From Caulobacter sp. (GTDB lineage Bacteria; Pseudomonadota; Alphaproteobacteria; Caulobacterales; Caulobacteraceae), in NCBI GenBank assembly GCA_030680355.1, contig JAUXVF010000022.1:186001-250000 (forward strand): a stretch of 64,000 bases of DNA, written 5' to 3'. Position 1 is the first letter of the stretch, and each line of letters starts with the position of its first letter. The translations under genes were made by a program, and so were the position numbers. Below the pieces are notes generated by a model. That model searched no databases, had not been told where the DNA came from, and saw only the letters and a list, made by a program, of their open reading frames with translations. This document shows positions 7,948 through 19,007 of the stretch, piece by piece.

Positions 7948-8501
7948 TTTTCGACCTTGCCCGGCCAGGTCAGGTAGCCGTTCTGATCGACGCCGGCGGG
8001 GGGATAGGGGTGTCCGCCCTGGCCCTGGCCGCCGTAGCCGCCGCCGGACCCATCACTGTAGCCGTAGCCATAGCCGCCGCCCGAAGCCGAGCTGTAACCG
8101 TAGCCGCTCGATGATTCACTGTAGCTGTAGCGTTCGGAGGCGGTCTGGGTCTCCTCGACCGAGACGCTGACGCCGCCATAGACCTGGCCGCCGGCCCCGT
8201 AACGGCCGCCATAGCCGCCGCCGTAGCGAGCGCCATAGCGGCTCTCGCCGGAGCGCTGGTAGCGATAGCCGCCCGAGCCGCCGCTCGCCCGCCAGGTCTT
8301 CCTCGTGCGATCGGCGACGCGGGTGACGCCGCCGCTCCTGTCGGAGACGGCGGCCGGCGTCGGGGTCGCCGGCGCGGCGGTGGTCGGACACTGATCGCAG
8401 CAGCAGGCGACGGGAGCCGCGCCGCCGGGGCGCGGCAGGCCGCCGTCGCAGGCGGCCAGGGTCAGGCCGGCGAGAGCGATGAGGGGCAGTCGGATGGACA
8501 T
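7944..8501 (-). CDS. Gly/Tyr/Ser-rich lipoprotein, unknown function
   Basis: 185 residues from the ATG at 8501. The N terminus is a lipoprotein signal peptide with lipobox LTLAAC, so Cys18 would be acylated and the protein anchored in an envelope membrane. Soon after come clustered cysteines (VACCCDQC), then a long low-complexity region of GGGYGGRYG, ERYSYSESSSGYGY and GYGYGYSDGS type, ending NGYLTWPGKVEN. Such Gly/Tyr-rich tails are common in surface or matrix-associated lipoproteins, but I know no function for this one. A reading frame continues upstream past 9000 in the same phase, but the lipobox fixes the start. Confidence 0.75.
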   Translation of the reverse strand: MSIRLPLIALAGLTLAACDGGLPRPGGAAPVACCCDQCPTTAAPATPTPAAVSDRSGGVTRVADRTRKTWRASGGSGGYRYQRSGESRYGARYGGGYGGRYGAGGQVYGGVSVSVEETQTASERYSYSESSSGYGYSSASGGGYGYGYSDGSGGGYGGQGQGGHPYPPAGVDQNGYLTWPGKVEN

Positions 8502-8563
8502 GACGGGCCGCTCCGGTGAACAGGAGGTCCCGATCCTACCCGTTCCGGGTTGGCCCTTCCCGG

Positions 8564-8929
8564 CTATTCCCCCTCGGCGCGAGGCCTGTCCCCGATCAGC
8601 CGGCGGGCCGCCAGGGTCAGGATCAGGCCGGCGGCGATGCCGGCGGTGTTGGCCAGGGCGTCGGCGGGATCGCCCTGACGGCCCAGATTCATCATCGACT
8701 GCAGGATCTCGATCCCTACGCCGGCGGCGAACAGGCTGGCGGCCAGCGCGGTCAGCCGGCGCGGAAAGGCCCAGGCGCCGATGACGGTCAGGCCGAAATA
8801 GGCTGCCGCATGCTGCGCCTTGTCCCAGAGCCCGGGGCCGGGCGGGATCGATGACGGCGCCAGACTTCCCCAGAGGACCGTCAGTCCGGCCAGAAGCAGA
8901 AGGGCGATGCGGAGGGGGCGAGGGATCAT
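8564..8929 (-). CDS. VanZ-like family membrane protein
   Basis: 121 residues with four predicted transmembrane helices. The sequence LWDKAQHAAAYFGLTV and the later GIEILQSMMNLGRQGDPADALANTAG match the VanZ-like pattern (HxxxY near helix 2; E..Q......R..d..D...N..G). Members are small integral membrane proteins; VanZ gives low-level teicoplanin resistance, while roles in Proteobacteria are mostly unknown. There is no obvious ribosome-binding site before the ATG at 8929. It is divergent from the HAD gene. Confidence 0.8.
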   Translation of the reverse strand: MIPRPLRIALLLLAGLTVLWGSLAPSSIPPGPGLWDKAQHAAAYFGLTVIGAWAFPRRLTALAASLFAAGVGIEILQSMMNLGRQGDPADALANTAGIAAGLILTLAARRLIGDRPRAEGE

Positions 8930-9035
8930 GGCGAGGCGGGGCTGCGGGTTGCGTCCGGGTGCGGCCGTCTCTAGAGCCCGTCGGACGATGATGGAAACCG
9001 GTTTCGCCCCGGACGGGCGAATGCAAGGAGCGGGC

Positions 9036-9680
9036 GTGGCGGTAGAAGCGGTGATCTGGGACTTCGGCGGGGTGATCACGACCTCGCCGTTCGAGGCGTT
9101 CAACCGGCTCGAGGCCGAACGCGGCCTGCCCCGCGACTTCGTTCGCAAGGTCAATTCGACCAACCCCGACACCAACGCCTGGGCCCTGTTCGAGCGCAAC
9201 GAGATCGACACGGCGGCCTTTGACCTGAAATTCCTCGAGGAGGCGACGGCCCTCGGCCACCCGGTGCGCGGCGCCGACATCCTGCCCCGGCTGGCCGGCG
9301 ACGTGCGGCCGCGGATGGTGGCGGCGCTGATGGCCTGCAAGGATGTTTTCAAGGTCGGCTGCATCACCAACAACGTTCAGACCGGCCACGGCGCCGGCAT
9401 GGCCGGAACCTCCGGCAAGGCCGCCCAGGTGGCCGAGGTCATGGCCTTGTTCGACGTGGTCATCGAAAGCTCGAAGGCGGGCGTGCGCAAACCCGATCCG
9501 CGCATCTACCAGATGATGTGCGACCAGCTGGAGGTCGATCCGGCCGACTGCGTCTACCTCGACGACCTGGGCATCAACTGCAAGCCGGCCGCCCAGCTGG
9601 GCATGCGGGCGATCAAGGTCGGCGGCGTCGACCAGGCCCTGGCCGAACTGTCGGCGGCGACCGAGCTGATCTTCGACTGA
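9036..9680 (+). CDS. HAD-superfamily hydrolase (epoxide-hydrolase N-terminal-like)
   Basis: 214 residues from a GTG at 9036 that has AAGGAG 5 bases upstream; an in-frame ATG at 9021 lacks one. HAD motif I is IWDFGGVIT: the nucleophile Asp is present but the usual second Asp (DxD) is Gly, as in the phosphatase-like domain of soluble epoxide hydrolases and ACAD10/11. Motif II is probably CITNN, motif III Lys lies in RKPDPRIY, and motif IV is YLDDLGIN. The fold is certain; substrate and even phosphatase activity are not. The following SDR gene starts 55 bases downstream on the same strand. Confidence 0.85.
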   Translation: MAVEAVIWDFGGVITTSPFEAFNRLEAERGLPRDFVRKVNSTNPDTNAWALFERNEIDTAAFDLKFLEEATALGHPVRGADILPRLAGDVRPRMVAALMACKDVFKVGCITNNVQTGHGAGMAGTSGKAAQVAEVMALFDVVIESSKAGVRKPDPRIYQMMCDQLEVDPADCVYLDDLGINCKPAAQLGMRAIKVGGVDQALAELSAATELIFD

Positions 9681-9735
9681 CTGGACCCGCGCCGCGTCGC
9701 CCCGTAAACATTCGTTTGAATTGGGGAGACGCATT

Positions 9736-10521
9736 ATGACCGCGAAGACGGGCCGGGTCGCCGGCAAGAAGGCTTTCATCACCGGCGCCGCCCAGGGACT
9801 GGGCGCGGCCATGGCCCGCCGGCTGGCCGAGGAAGGCGCGAAAGTCAGCCTGGCCGACGTCAATCTGGCCGGGGCCCAGGCCGTGGCCGACGAGATCAAC
9901 AAGGCTCATGGCGCCGGAACGGCCTTCGCCTTTCCGCTGGACGTGACCAAGGAAGATCAATGGATCTTCGCTCTTGAGGGCGCCGACGCGGCCATGGGCG
10001 GGCTCTCGGTGCTGATCAACAACGCCGGCATCAGCAAGGGCGGCAATCTCGACCAGTGCAGCCTCGACGACTTCCGGTCCGTGATGGCGGTCAATGTCGA
10101 CTCGGTTTTCCTGGGCGGCAAACACGCGCTGAAATACATGCGGCACAACCAGCCCGGCTCGATCATCAACATCAGCTCGATCGCCGGCCTGATCGCCAAC
10201 CACAGCGGCCCCGCCTACAACGCCTCCAAGGCCGCGGTCTGGCTGTTGAGCAAGAACATCGCCCTCTATTGCGCCAAGCAGAAGTTCGACATCCGCTCCA
10301 ACTCGATCCACCCGACCTTCATCGACACGCCGATCCTCGACCCGATCCGTCAGGCCTTCGGCAAGGAAGAGGGAGAGGCCAAGCTCGGCCGTCAGATCCC
10401 GCTGGGTCATATCGGCGAGACGCTCGATATCGCCAACGCGGCGCTTTATCTGGCCAGCGACGAGAGCAAGTTCATGACCGGCGCCGAGCTCAAGCTCGAC
10501 GGCGGCATCAGCGCGATGTGA
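9736..10521 (+). CDS. Short-chain dehydrogenase/reductase
   Basis: 261 residues from the ATG at 9736, preceded by GGGGAGA 6 bases upstream. Classical SDR features are present: the NAD(P) loop ITGAAQGLGAAMA, NNAG, the catalytic Ser in IINISSIAG and YNASK with Tyr and Lys. An Asp in SLADVN after beta-2 favours NAD over NADP. The C-terminal FMTGAELKLDGG is the usual SDR ending. The closest named relatives would be cyclohexanol/3-hydroxysteroid-type dehydrogenases; the substrate is not determinable. It may be co-transcribed with the HAD gene. Confidence 0.9.
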   Translation: MTAKTGRVAGKKAFITGAAQGLGAAMARRLAEEGAKVSLADVNLAGAQAVADEINKAHGAGTAFAFPLDVTKEDQWIFALEGADAAMGGLSVLINNAGISKGGNLDQCSLDDFRSVMAVNVDSVFLGGKHALKYMRHNQPGSIINISSIAGLIANHSGPAYNASKAAVWLLSKNIALYCAKQKFDIRSNSIHPTFIDTPILDPIRQAFGKEEGEAKLGRQIPLGHIGETLDIANAALYLASDESKFMTGAELKLDGGISAM

Positions 10522-10914
10522 TCAGTTGATGAGAATGGTGCCGACGAGGAACTTGGCGCCCTTCTTCCCCAGCACCTGGTCGGTGATGTGCTGCATCTCG
10601 CGGGCCATGTAGTCGGCGTCGGGCACGCCGGCGGCGGCCAGGCTGGCGGCGTAGTTGCCGACAAAGCTGGCATAGGCGGCGCGCAGGCGCGGCTGGGAGG
10701 CGTCGGCGAGGGCGCGCAGCTTGTCGTCGGGCACGTCGACGCCGCATTCGACCGTGACCACGCCGCGTGAGCCGTTTCGCCGCATGATGGTGGCGACGAT
10801 GGACTTGATCTGCAGAAAGGCCAGACCTCCGCCCTTCTTCTTCTCCCCGCCACTGGCGGCGGCGACGGCGGGCAGCAGGGAAAGGGCGGCAGCGAGGGCG
10901 AGACGACGATCCAT
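10522..10914 (-). CDS. Exported hypothetical protein, weakly FliL-like
   Basis: 130 residues. The first 20 form a Sec signal peptide (RRLALAAALSLLPAVAAAS), followed by a short GGEKKKGGG linker. The rest contains VVTVECGVDVPDDKLRAL, LRAAYASFVGNYAA and GAKFLVGTILIN; the strand-helix-strand order with a terminal hydrophobic strand recalls the periplasmic domain of FliL-type proteins. That resemblance is weak and I do not assign a flagellar role. It is convergent with the SDR gene (they abut at 10521/10522) and divergent from flmA. Confidence 0.65.
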   Translation of the reverse strand: MDRRLALAAALSLLPAVAAASGGEKKKGGGLAFLQIKSIVATIMRRNGSRGVVTVECGVDVPDDKLRALADASQPRLRAAYASFVGNYAASLAAAGVPDADYMAREMQHITDQVLGKKGAKFLVGTILIN

Positions 10915-10989
10915 ACCCCTTCATCGCCCGATCATGGTTGACGCTGCGTTTACAGATTCAGCTCAAATGTGACGGGCGCCGGGCCCTGA

Positions 10990-13211
<2,222 letters not shown>

Positions 13212-13220
13212 CGGCCAGCC

Positions 13221-14930
13221 CTAGGCGGCCAGCCCGGCCGACTGCATCAGGGTCTTGACCTTGTCGACAGCCTCGGGTGATCGGGCCATTTCGTCGCGAA
13301 GGTCGGGCGTCTTCAGGAGTTTGAGCGCCTCGCTCTTGGCGCGGTCGGCGGCCGGGCCGAGCGGCGCCGCCTCACCCATGGCCAGACGCAGGAGCAGGTC
13401 CAGTCTGTGTACGGCGGAGGCCTCGGCCCTGGCGATCTGGCTGACCATCCTGCCGTCCGCCTCCACCAGACCGCCGATCTCGCCGATCTTGGCCCGGATC
13501 GGATCGGCGTCCTCCGGCGCCAGACCGGCGCGCAGCACGCTCTTCTGCATCGCCGTCAGACTGGCCAGCCGGGTCGAGGGCGAGGTCGTGACGTCGCGCA
13601 TCTCGGTTTCGAACCGGAGGGCCGAGACATTGGCGTTGAGATAGCGCGCCGCGGTGCGTTTGTTGGTTCCGCCGGTGATGTTTTCGGCCAGCCAGATGAT
13701 GGCGTCGACCTCCTCACGGGCTGTCATGCCCTCGGGCAGCAGCGCCGCCACGAAATCGCCGGTGACCAGCATCTTCGAGCGGGCCGAAAAGGCGCCATGG
13801 ATGTCGTCCTGGCTCAGGATGCGGCCGCCGGCGGCCGTCAGGGCCATGGCCAGGCCACGCAGGAAGATGATCTCGGCGTTGGCGTCGCCGGGCTTGAGGC
13901 GGCGCGGGCCGGTCAGTTCCTGCAACACCCGCTGGGCGATGGCCACGCGGCAGGATTCGAAGTCCGCTCCCGACAGCCAGCGGGACAGGCGCGCGGCCGG
14001 TCCTGAAAGCGTCGGCATGATCCCGGCCAGCTTCGGGTCGATGCGAATCATCGCCTCGACGGCGTCGGCGCCGGCGAGACGGGTCATGGCGGCCAGTCGC
14101 CCGCCCAGATCCAGGTCCGGACCCAGAAGTTCGCGCAGGCCGCTTTGCGAGCCGAGGATTTCGCCAAGCGGCTGCTCGAGCACCTGCAAGGCTCCGGCGC
14201 GGGCCTGGGGATCGGTCGGCGCGGCATCGGCCAGGTCGAGCAGCAGGGCGACCTTGTCGCTCCAGGACGTGGCCGGGGCGATGGCGGCGGCGACGCCGGC
14301 CCCCAGCAGATAGGCGCGCTCGGGTTCGCCGGCGAGCCGCTCGGCGGCCTTGGCGAACCCCTCGGTGTCCAGATCGGGCAGGGCGCCCTTGCGGTGATCC
14401 TTGAGCAACCGCTCGATGGTCCGCTCCACCAGCAGCTGGAACGACCGCATGATTTCATGCACGCCGAGGCCGCGGGCCTGGGCCTCGGGGATGGCGATCT
14501 TCTGGATGGCGTGCTGCAGCTCGGTGCCCGAGGCTTCGAGCTTCTCGACCAGATCAGGGCGATGGAGCAGTTCGAAAGGCGTCGCCTTCTGGCGCGTCAG
14601 CCAGGCCTCCAGCAGGCGGCCGATGCGTTCCCGGGCGTGACAGCTGTACAGGTCGGAGGGACTGACGCAGAGCGGCGCGGTGTCCTCCACGACCTTTTTC
14701 TTGGCCTTCTCTGGCGCGCCCTTGTTCAGGATGGTGATGGAGCGAAACTCCATCGAGTCCGGATCGAGGGTTTCCTTGGTCACGCGGACGGCGGCCACGC
14801 GCCCTTCAGCCAGCGCCGTCTCGGCCTGTTCGACCGCGCGCGCGCGGTCTTCCGTCGCCGCTTCCAGCACCCAGCCGGAGCCGGGCTGGCGGCGGACGAA
14901 AAATTCGTAGTGAATCTGGCCCCGGTCCAT
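13221..14930 (-). CDS. Conserved hypothetical protein, 569 aa
   Basis: The start at 14930 ([14 protein letters not shown]) is preferred over the longer frame to 15080. I do not recognise a known catalytic family. The first 70 residues look like a small alpha/beta module (FEFF-type strand, [17 protein letters not shown], then [15 protein letters not shown]). A linker rich in Lys ([10 protein letters not shown]) and a Cys pair around [15 protein letters not shown] follow. The remaining 450 residues are almost wholly helical and Ala/Leu-rich, including [18 protein letters not shown] and [21 protein letters not shown], reminiscent of repeat or scaffold proteins. There are no signal peptide or membrane helices. 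It is divergent from chvI, so a link to envelope-stress signalling is possible but unproven. Confidence 0.8.
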   Translation of the reverse strand: MDRGQIHYEFFVRRQPGSGWVLEAATEDRARAVEQAETALAEGRVAAVRVTKETLDPDSMEFRSITILNKGAPEKAKKKVVEDTAPLCVSPSDLYSCHARERIGRLLEAWLTRQKATPFELLHRPDLVEKLEASGTELQHAIQKIAIPEAQARGLGVHEIMRSFQLLVERTIERLLKDHRKGALPDLDTEGFAKAAERLAGEPERAYLLGAGVAAAIAPATSWSDKVALLLDLADAAPTDPQARAGALQVLEQPLGEILGSQSGLRELLGPDLDLGGRLAAMTRLAGADAVEAMIRIDPKLAGIMPTLSGPAARLSRWLSGADFESCRVAIAQRVLQELTGPRRLKPGDANAEIIFLRGLAMALTAAGGRILSQDDIHGAFSARSKMLVTGDFVAALLPEGMTAREEVDAIIWLAENITGGTNKRTAARYLNANVSALRFETEMRDVTTSPSTRLASLTAMQKSVLRAGLAPEDADPIRAKIGEIGGLVEADGRMVSQIARAEASAVHRLDLLLRLAMGEAAPLGPAADRAKSEALKLLKTPDLRDEMARSPEAVDKVKTLMQSAGLAA

Positions 14931-15162
14931 ACCGTTGTTATGGGACCAAGGCCCTAAGGCTCTGTTTACGATAGCGCGATCACCGATCCGCCGCCGGGGC
15001 GCGGGTTTTCGGGTGGATTTTGGCGCCCCGATCGAGATTTGCGGCCGGCCATTCCCGTCGCACCGCCGCATTGGCGCCATGCTGACGGGTGATTGCCTTG
15101 CACCGGGCCGCCACCGCGTTAGGTTTCAGGGCCCGTTCGGCAAGTCACGACAAAGGACGACA

Positions 15163-15870
15163 ATGGCCAACATCACTCTGGTGGACGACGACGAGAACAT
15201 CGTCGCCTCCGTTTCACTGGCGCTGGAAAGCCATGGTCACACCGTGACCGCCTGCCACGACGGGGTGGCCGGTCTTGAGTCGCTGCTCAACAGTCCGCCG
15301 GATCTGGCCATCCTCGACGTGAAGATGCCGCGCATGGACGGGATGGAGCTGCTGCGCCGGTTGCGCCAGTCGTCGAGCGTGCCGGTGATCATGCTGACCT
15401 CCAAGGACGAGGAGATCGACGAGATCCTCGGCTTCAACCTCGGCGCCGACGACTACATGCACAAGCCCTTCAGCCAGCGGCTGCTGCTGGAGCGGGTCAA
15501 GGCGGTGCTTCGGCGGGGCGTGGCCGACGAGGCCGTCCGCACGGGCGTGGGCGGCGACAACGGCGCCAAGACCCTCAAGCGCGGCAAGCTGACCCTCGAT
15601 CCCGAACGCCATGACAGCCTCTGGGACGGCAAGCCGGTGCGCCTGACCGTGACCGAGTTCCTGCTGCTGCAGTCCCTGGCCCAGCGCCCCGGTTTCGTGA
15701 AGAGCCGCGACAACCTTATGGACGCCGCCTACGACGATCAGGTCTATGTCGATGACCGCACGATCGACAGCCATATCAAGCGCATGCGCAAGAAGTTCCG
15801 TCAGGTCGACCCGACCTTTGATGCGATCGAGACGCTGTATGGCGTTGGCTACCGCTATCGCGAGTCCTGA
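15163..15870 (+). CDS. chvI: ChvI-type response regulator
   Basis: 235 residues: a receiver domain (acidic VDDDEN at 7-12, phospho-acceptor Asp52 in [17 protein letters not shown], and Lys in YMHKPF) and a C-terminal OmpR/PhoB winged helix ([42 protein letters not shown]). [18 protein letters not shown] is typical of ChvI. The start ATG has AAAGGA upstream. In alphaproteobacteria ChvG-ChvI senses acid or envelope stress and controls surface and metabolic genes. chvG overlaps its 3' end. Confidence 0.95.
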   Translation: MANITLVDDDENIVASVSLALESHGHTVTACHDGVAGLESLLNSPPDLAILDVKMPRMDGMELLRRLRQSSSVPVIMLTSKDEEIDEILGFNLGADDYMHKPFSQRLLLERVKAVLRRGVADEAVRTGVGGDNGAKTLKRGKLTLDPERHDSLWDGKPVRLTVTEFLLLQSLAQRPGFVKSRDNLMDAAYDDQVYVDDRTIDSHIKRMRKKFRQVDPTFDAIETLYGVGYRYRES

Positions 15871-17419
15871 ACCGGAGGCGCCGTCGCGCCGCCGTTTCTG
15901 GCCCCAGGGTTCACGCCTGGGGCGGCTGATCATCGCCCTCAATTTCCTGGGGCTGGCGATTCTGATCATCGGGGCCCTGACGCTCAACGAGATGCGCCGG
16001 GGCCTCGTCAACGCCCGTGTCGAAAGCCTGATCACCCAGGGCGAATGGGTGGCCCGTCTGATCGATGAGGCCGCCACCGTCGGCGAGCCGGAACCGGCGC
16101 TGCAGCCCGAACGGGCGGCCCGGCTTCTGCAGTTGCTCCATCTGCCGCGCAGTCAGCGGGTGCGGCTGTTCGACAAGCATGGCGAGTTGATCGCCGATTC
16201 CTATTTCGTCGCCGACCGGGTCGACTGGAAACCGCTGCCGCCGGCCCGCAAGCCCGGCCAGAAGGCCAGCGCCGCCTCGCCCTCGAAGATCGATCAGCGG
16301 GCCGCCCGCGCCCTCAAGGCCGAGTTGGACGCCGCCCTGAGGGGCGAACCGGTCAAGGGCCGCCGGGTTGGCGAAGGCGGGGTCCAGGTGGTCTCGGTCT
16401 CCCTGCCCATCCAGCGAGTGCGTGCCGTTCTGGGGGTGCTGACTCTCGAGGCCGGCGACGTCGACGAGATTATCGCCGCCGAACGGGCCGCCCTGCTGCC
16501 CTTCATCCTGATCGCGATCGGCGTGACCCTGCTGTCGTCGATCCTGATCTACGCCCTGGTGGCCAGACCCGTGCTGCGCCTGGCCCGGGCGGCCGACCGG
16601 GTGCAGCAGGCGCGGGCGCGGTCGATCTCAATGCCCGACCTGGCCCGCCGCCAGGACGAGATCGGCGACCTGACCCGCTCCTTGGAGCTGATGACCGACA
16701 GCCTGTCGGAGCGGATGGACGCCATCGAGCGCTTCGCCGCTGACGTGGCCCATGAGATCCGCAATCCGCTGACCTCGATCCGTTCGGCGGTCGAGACCCT
16801 GGACCTGGTCGGGGACGGCGCCGCCCGCGAGCGGCTGATGGGCATCCTCAAACAGGATGTCGGCCGTCTGGACCGTCTGGTCACCGATATCGCCAACGCC
16901 TCCCGCCTCGACGCCGAGCTGTCCCGCGACGAGCCGCGTCGTCTCGACCTGGCGCGGCTGATCAATGACATCGTCGATGTCTACACCGCCTCCGCCCGGC
17001 CCGGCGTCGTCAGCGTCCGGGTGACGGGCCCGGCGCCCGGTGAAACGCTGATGGTCGCCGGGCGCGAGGGGCCGCTGGGACAGGTGTTCCGCAACCTGAT
17101 CGACAACGCCCGGTCGTTCAGCGCGCCCGGCGGCGAGGTGCGCGTCGAGATGTCGAAGGCGCGCGGCCAGGCCACGGTGGTGGTCGAGGACGATGGTCCC
17201 GGCATCCCTCACGACAATCTCGAAACGGTGTTCGAGCGGTTCTACACCTCCAGGCCAAAGGGCACGGCGTTCGGCGGCAACTCCGGCCTGGGCCTCTCCA
17301 TCGCCCGGCAGATCGTCGCGGCCCATGGCGGCGAGATTCATGCCGAAAACCGCCTCGACGCCGCCGGGGAGGTCCTCGGCGCGCGGTTCATCGTCCACCT
17401 TCCGGAGCGCGTCGGATGA
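15839..17419 (+). CDS. chvG: ChvG-type sensor histidine kinase
   Basis: 526 residues from the ATG at 15839, overlapping chvI by 32 bases. Transmembrane helices lie at about 29-49 and 219-241 and enclose a periplasmic sensor domain of roughly 170 residues. HAMP follows the second helix, then the H-box [15 protein letters not shown] with phospho-His305. The N box (NLIDNAR), G1 (EDDGPGIP) and G2 ([14 protein letters not shown]) complete the kinase. The periplasmic domain carries a Pro/Lys-rich loop around residues 130-150. The long overlap with chvI and 4-base overlap with hprK indicate one transcript. Confidence 0.95.
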   Translation: MALATAIASPEPEAPSRRRFWPQGSRLGRLIIALNFLGLAILIIGALTLNEMRRGLVNARVESLITQGEWVARLIDEAATVGEPEPALQPERAARLLQLLHLPRSQRVRLFDKHGELIADSYFVADRVDWKPLPPARKPGQKASAASPSKIDQRAARALKAELDAALRGEPVKGRRVGEGGVQVVSVSLPIQRVRAVLGVLTLEAGDVDEIIAAERAALLPFILIAIGVTLLSSILIYALVARPVLRLARAADRVQQARARSISMPDLARRQDEIGDLTRSLELMTDSLSERMDAIERFAADVAHEIRNPLTSIRSAVETLDLVGDGAARERLMGILKQDVGRLDRLVTDIANASRLDAELSRDEPRRLDLARLINDIVDVYTASARPGVVSVRVTGPAPGETLMVAGREGPLGQVFRNLIDNARSFSAPGGEVRVEMSKARGQATVVVEDDGPGIPHDNLETVFERFYTSRPKGTAFGGNSGLGLSIARQIVAAHGGEIHAENRLDAAGEVLGARFIVHLPERVG

Positions 17420-17850
17420 TCCGCCATGCCGGGTTGATCGCATTGCGGCTGGGCGGCGTCTGGCGCGGCCTGTTGATCGAGGGGCCGTCGGGGTCCGGCA
17501 AGAGCGATCTGGCGCTGCGCGCTCTGGAGGTGGGGTTTCGCCTCGTCGCCGACGATCGCGTCCAGCTGTGGGCCTCTGACGGCCAGCTCTGGGGCCGGGC
17601 GCCCGACACGCTTTCGGGGTTGATGGAGAGCCGCGGACTGGGCGTTCTGGGCCTGACCCCGGTGCCGTTCGCGCCGATTTCCCTGGTCGTGCGCTGCGAG
17701 GCCACGCCCGACGCCGTCGAACGCTTTCCCGGCGGCGAGACGTTCAACCTGGCCGGGATCAGCCTTCCCCTGCGGGCGTTGTGGCCTTTTGATCCCGCCG
17801 CCGCCGTGAAACTGCGGCTTGCGATGCAGCATCTTGGAAGCCATCCCTAA
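17416..17850 (+). CDS. hprK: HPr kinase/phosphorylase, short alphaproteobacterial form
   Basis: 144 residues, less than half the length of the Firmicutes enzyme because the N-terminal domain is absent. The catalytic core remains: Walker A GPSGSGKSDLAL (residues 23-34), LVADDRV, and the HprK signature MESRGLGVLGL. It phosphorylates the regulatory serine of HPr. The ATG overlaps the chvG stop (ATGA, 17416-17419). HPr encoded two genes downstream retains the target Ser47, supporting a working regulatory PTS. Confidence 0.92.
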   Translation: MIRHAGLIALRLGGVWRGLLIEGPSGSGKSDLALRALEVGFRLVADDRVQLWASDGQLWGRAPDTLSGLMESRGLGVLGLTPVPFAPISLVVRCEATPDAVERFPGGETFNLAGISLPLRALWPFDPAAAVKLRLAMQHLGSHP

Positions 17851-17939
17851 CGAGCGTATCTAGGCGCCGTCGCGGCGAAGCCGGCGGCTGACGGGCAGGG
17901 GATTCCCGGTTTGATCGATACAGGGTGCATGGCCCGCAA

Positions 17940-18344
17940 ATGATTGGGCTTGTGATCGTCACACATGGGCGGTTGGCGGAGGAGTTTGTCTTCGCCATGG
18001 AGCACGTGGTCGGCCCGCAGGACGCGGTCGCGGCCATCTGCATCGGCGCCGACGACGACATGGAAAAGCGACGCAAGGATATCCTCAAGGCCTGCGCGGC
18101 CGTGGATAGCGGCGGCGGCGTCATCCTGCTGACCGACATGTTCGGCGGCACGCCCTCGAACCTGGCCATCAGCGTCATGGAACAGACCCGCGCCGAGGTC
18201 ATCGCCGGCCTCAATCTGCCGATGCTGATCAAGCTGGCCTCCCTGCGCACCCGCGAGCCGCTGGATGTCTGCGTTCTGCACGCCCAGGAAGCGGGCCGCA
18301 AATACATCTCCGTGGCCTCCTACGTCCTGGCCGGCGAGAAGTGA
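17940..18344 (+). CDS. PTS system EIIA component, mannose family
   Basis: 134 residues from the ATG at 17940; an in-frame GTG at 17925 is an alternative. GLVIVTHGRLAEEF places the phospho-accepting His at residue 9, and GVILLTDMFGGTPSNLA is the second family signature of EIIA-Man. There are no EIIB, EIIC or EIID genes nearby, so this is probably a regulatory phosphate acceptor, as in Rhizobiales chvG-hprK-manX-ptsH loci. Its TGA overlaps the ptsH GTG. Confidence 0.93.
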   Translation: MIGLVIVTHGRLAEEFVFAMEHVVGPQDAVAAICIGADDDMEKRRKDILKACAAVDSGGGVILLTDMFGGTPSNLAISVMEQTRAEVIAGLNLPMLIKLASLRTREPLDVCVLHAQEAGRKYISVASYVLAGEK

Positions 18345-18613
18345 GCCTCAAACGGACCGTCGAGATCGTCAATGAGCGCGGGCTGCACGCCCGCGCCTCG
18401 GCCAAGTTCGTCAAACTGGCCTCCGGCTTCGACGCCGAGATCATGGTCCGTCGCGAGGAACACAGCGTCGACGCCCGCTCGATCATGGGCCTGATGATGC
18501 TGGCCGCCGGGATCGGCTCGACGATCGAGGTTTCGGCCGAGGGCGCCGAGGCGGAAGCGGCGATCGAGGCCTTGTGCGCTCTGGTGGCCAATCGGTTCGA
18601 CGAGGAGCGGTAG
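18341..18613 (+). CDS. ptsH: Phosphocarrier protein HPr
   Basis: 90 residues from a GTG overlapping the EIIA stop by four bases. The active-site His16 is in RGLHARAS and the regulatory Ser47 in DARSIMGLMMLAAG. HPr relays phosphate from enzyme I to EIIA, and is phosphorylated on Ser by HprK. Enzyme I is not in the window. It is the last gene of the chvI-chvG-hprK-EIIA-ptsH run; a 390-base gap with a large inverted repeat follows. Confidence 0.95.
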   Translation: MSLKRTVEIVNERGLHARASAKFVKLASGFDAEIMVRREEHSVDARSIMGLMMLAAGIGSTIEVSAEGAEAEAAIEALCALVANRFDEER

Positions 18614-19007
18614 GGCCATAACCGCCCCTTCGTCTCATGGCGACCCGTCCGGCACGCCCGCCTGCATGAGATTATGGCTCTCCCCCCACTTGAGGAGGGG
18701 AATGAAGACTTCCGGGACCGATAATTCCGGGACATTGCGAGACATCAGCAGGACATGCGCCCCAAATCGTGCGGCGTCGAGCGCCCGCTCACCGCGGCGC
18801 CGTTATGATGGGTGGATGATCACCCTTGAGTCCGGCCCCACCTTTCCTTCTCCCCTTGCGGGAGAAGGTGTCAGGCGGAGCCTGACGGATGAGGGGTCGC
18901 GCCGGGCTGTCAGGATTGGCCCTGCCAACCCTTGTCGGACAGCGCCTTTAACCCCTCATCCGACCTGCTTCGCAGGCTGCCTTCTCCCGCAAGGGGGAGA
19001 AGGACGG
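18614..19007. other. Intergenic region between ptsH and bioB
   Basis: No gene is seen in these 394 bases. The first 230 bases include two direct copies of TTCCGGGA (in the stretch around 18708-18736) but no convincing start codon with ribosome-binding site. The last 165 bases are occupied by a long inverted repeat described separately. The region separates the convergent ends of ptsH and bioB, so it should contain the terminators of both. Confidence 0.6.
18843..19004. repeat. Large intergenic inverted repeat (CCTTCTCCCCTTGCGGGAGAAGG type)
   Basis: The two arms (about 18846-18900 and 18949-19004) are near-perfect reverse complements. Each carries the hairpin CCTTCTCCC-TTGCGGGAGAAGG, then a second inner hairpin (TGTCAGGC-GGA-GCCTGAC on the left, CTGCTTCGCAGG on the right), then GGATGAGGGGT. 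Between the arms lie about 45 unpaired bases. Transcribed, it would fold into a branched cruciform downstream of both convergent genes. It looks like a member of a dispersed intergenic repeat class. Confidence 0.8.

Noticed and set aside
7944..9902. 652-codon minus-strand frame
   Set aside because: Runs through the HAD gene and VanZ gene in antisense or another phase; only its last 185 codons, with a lipobox, are a credible gene.
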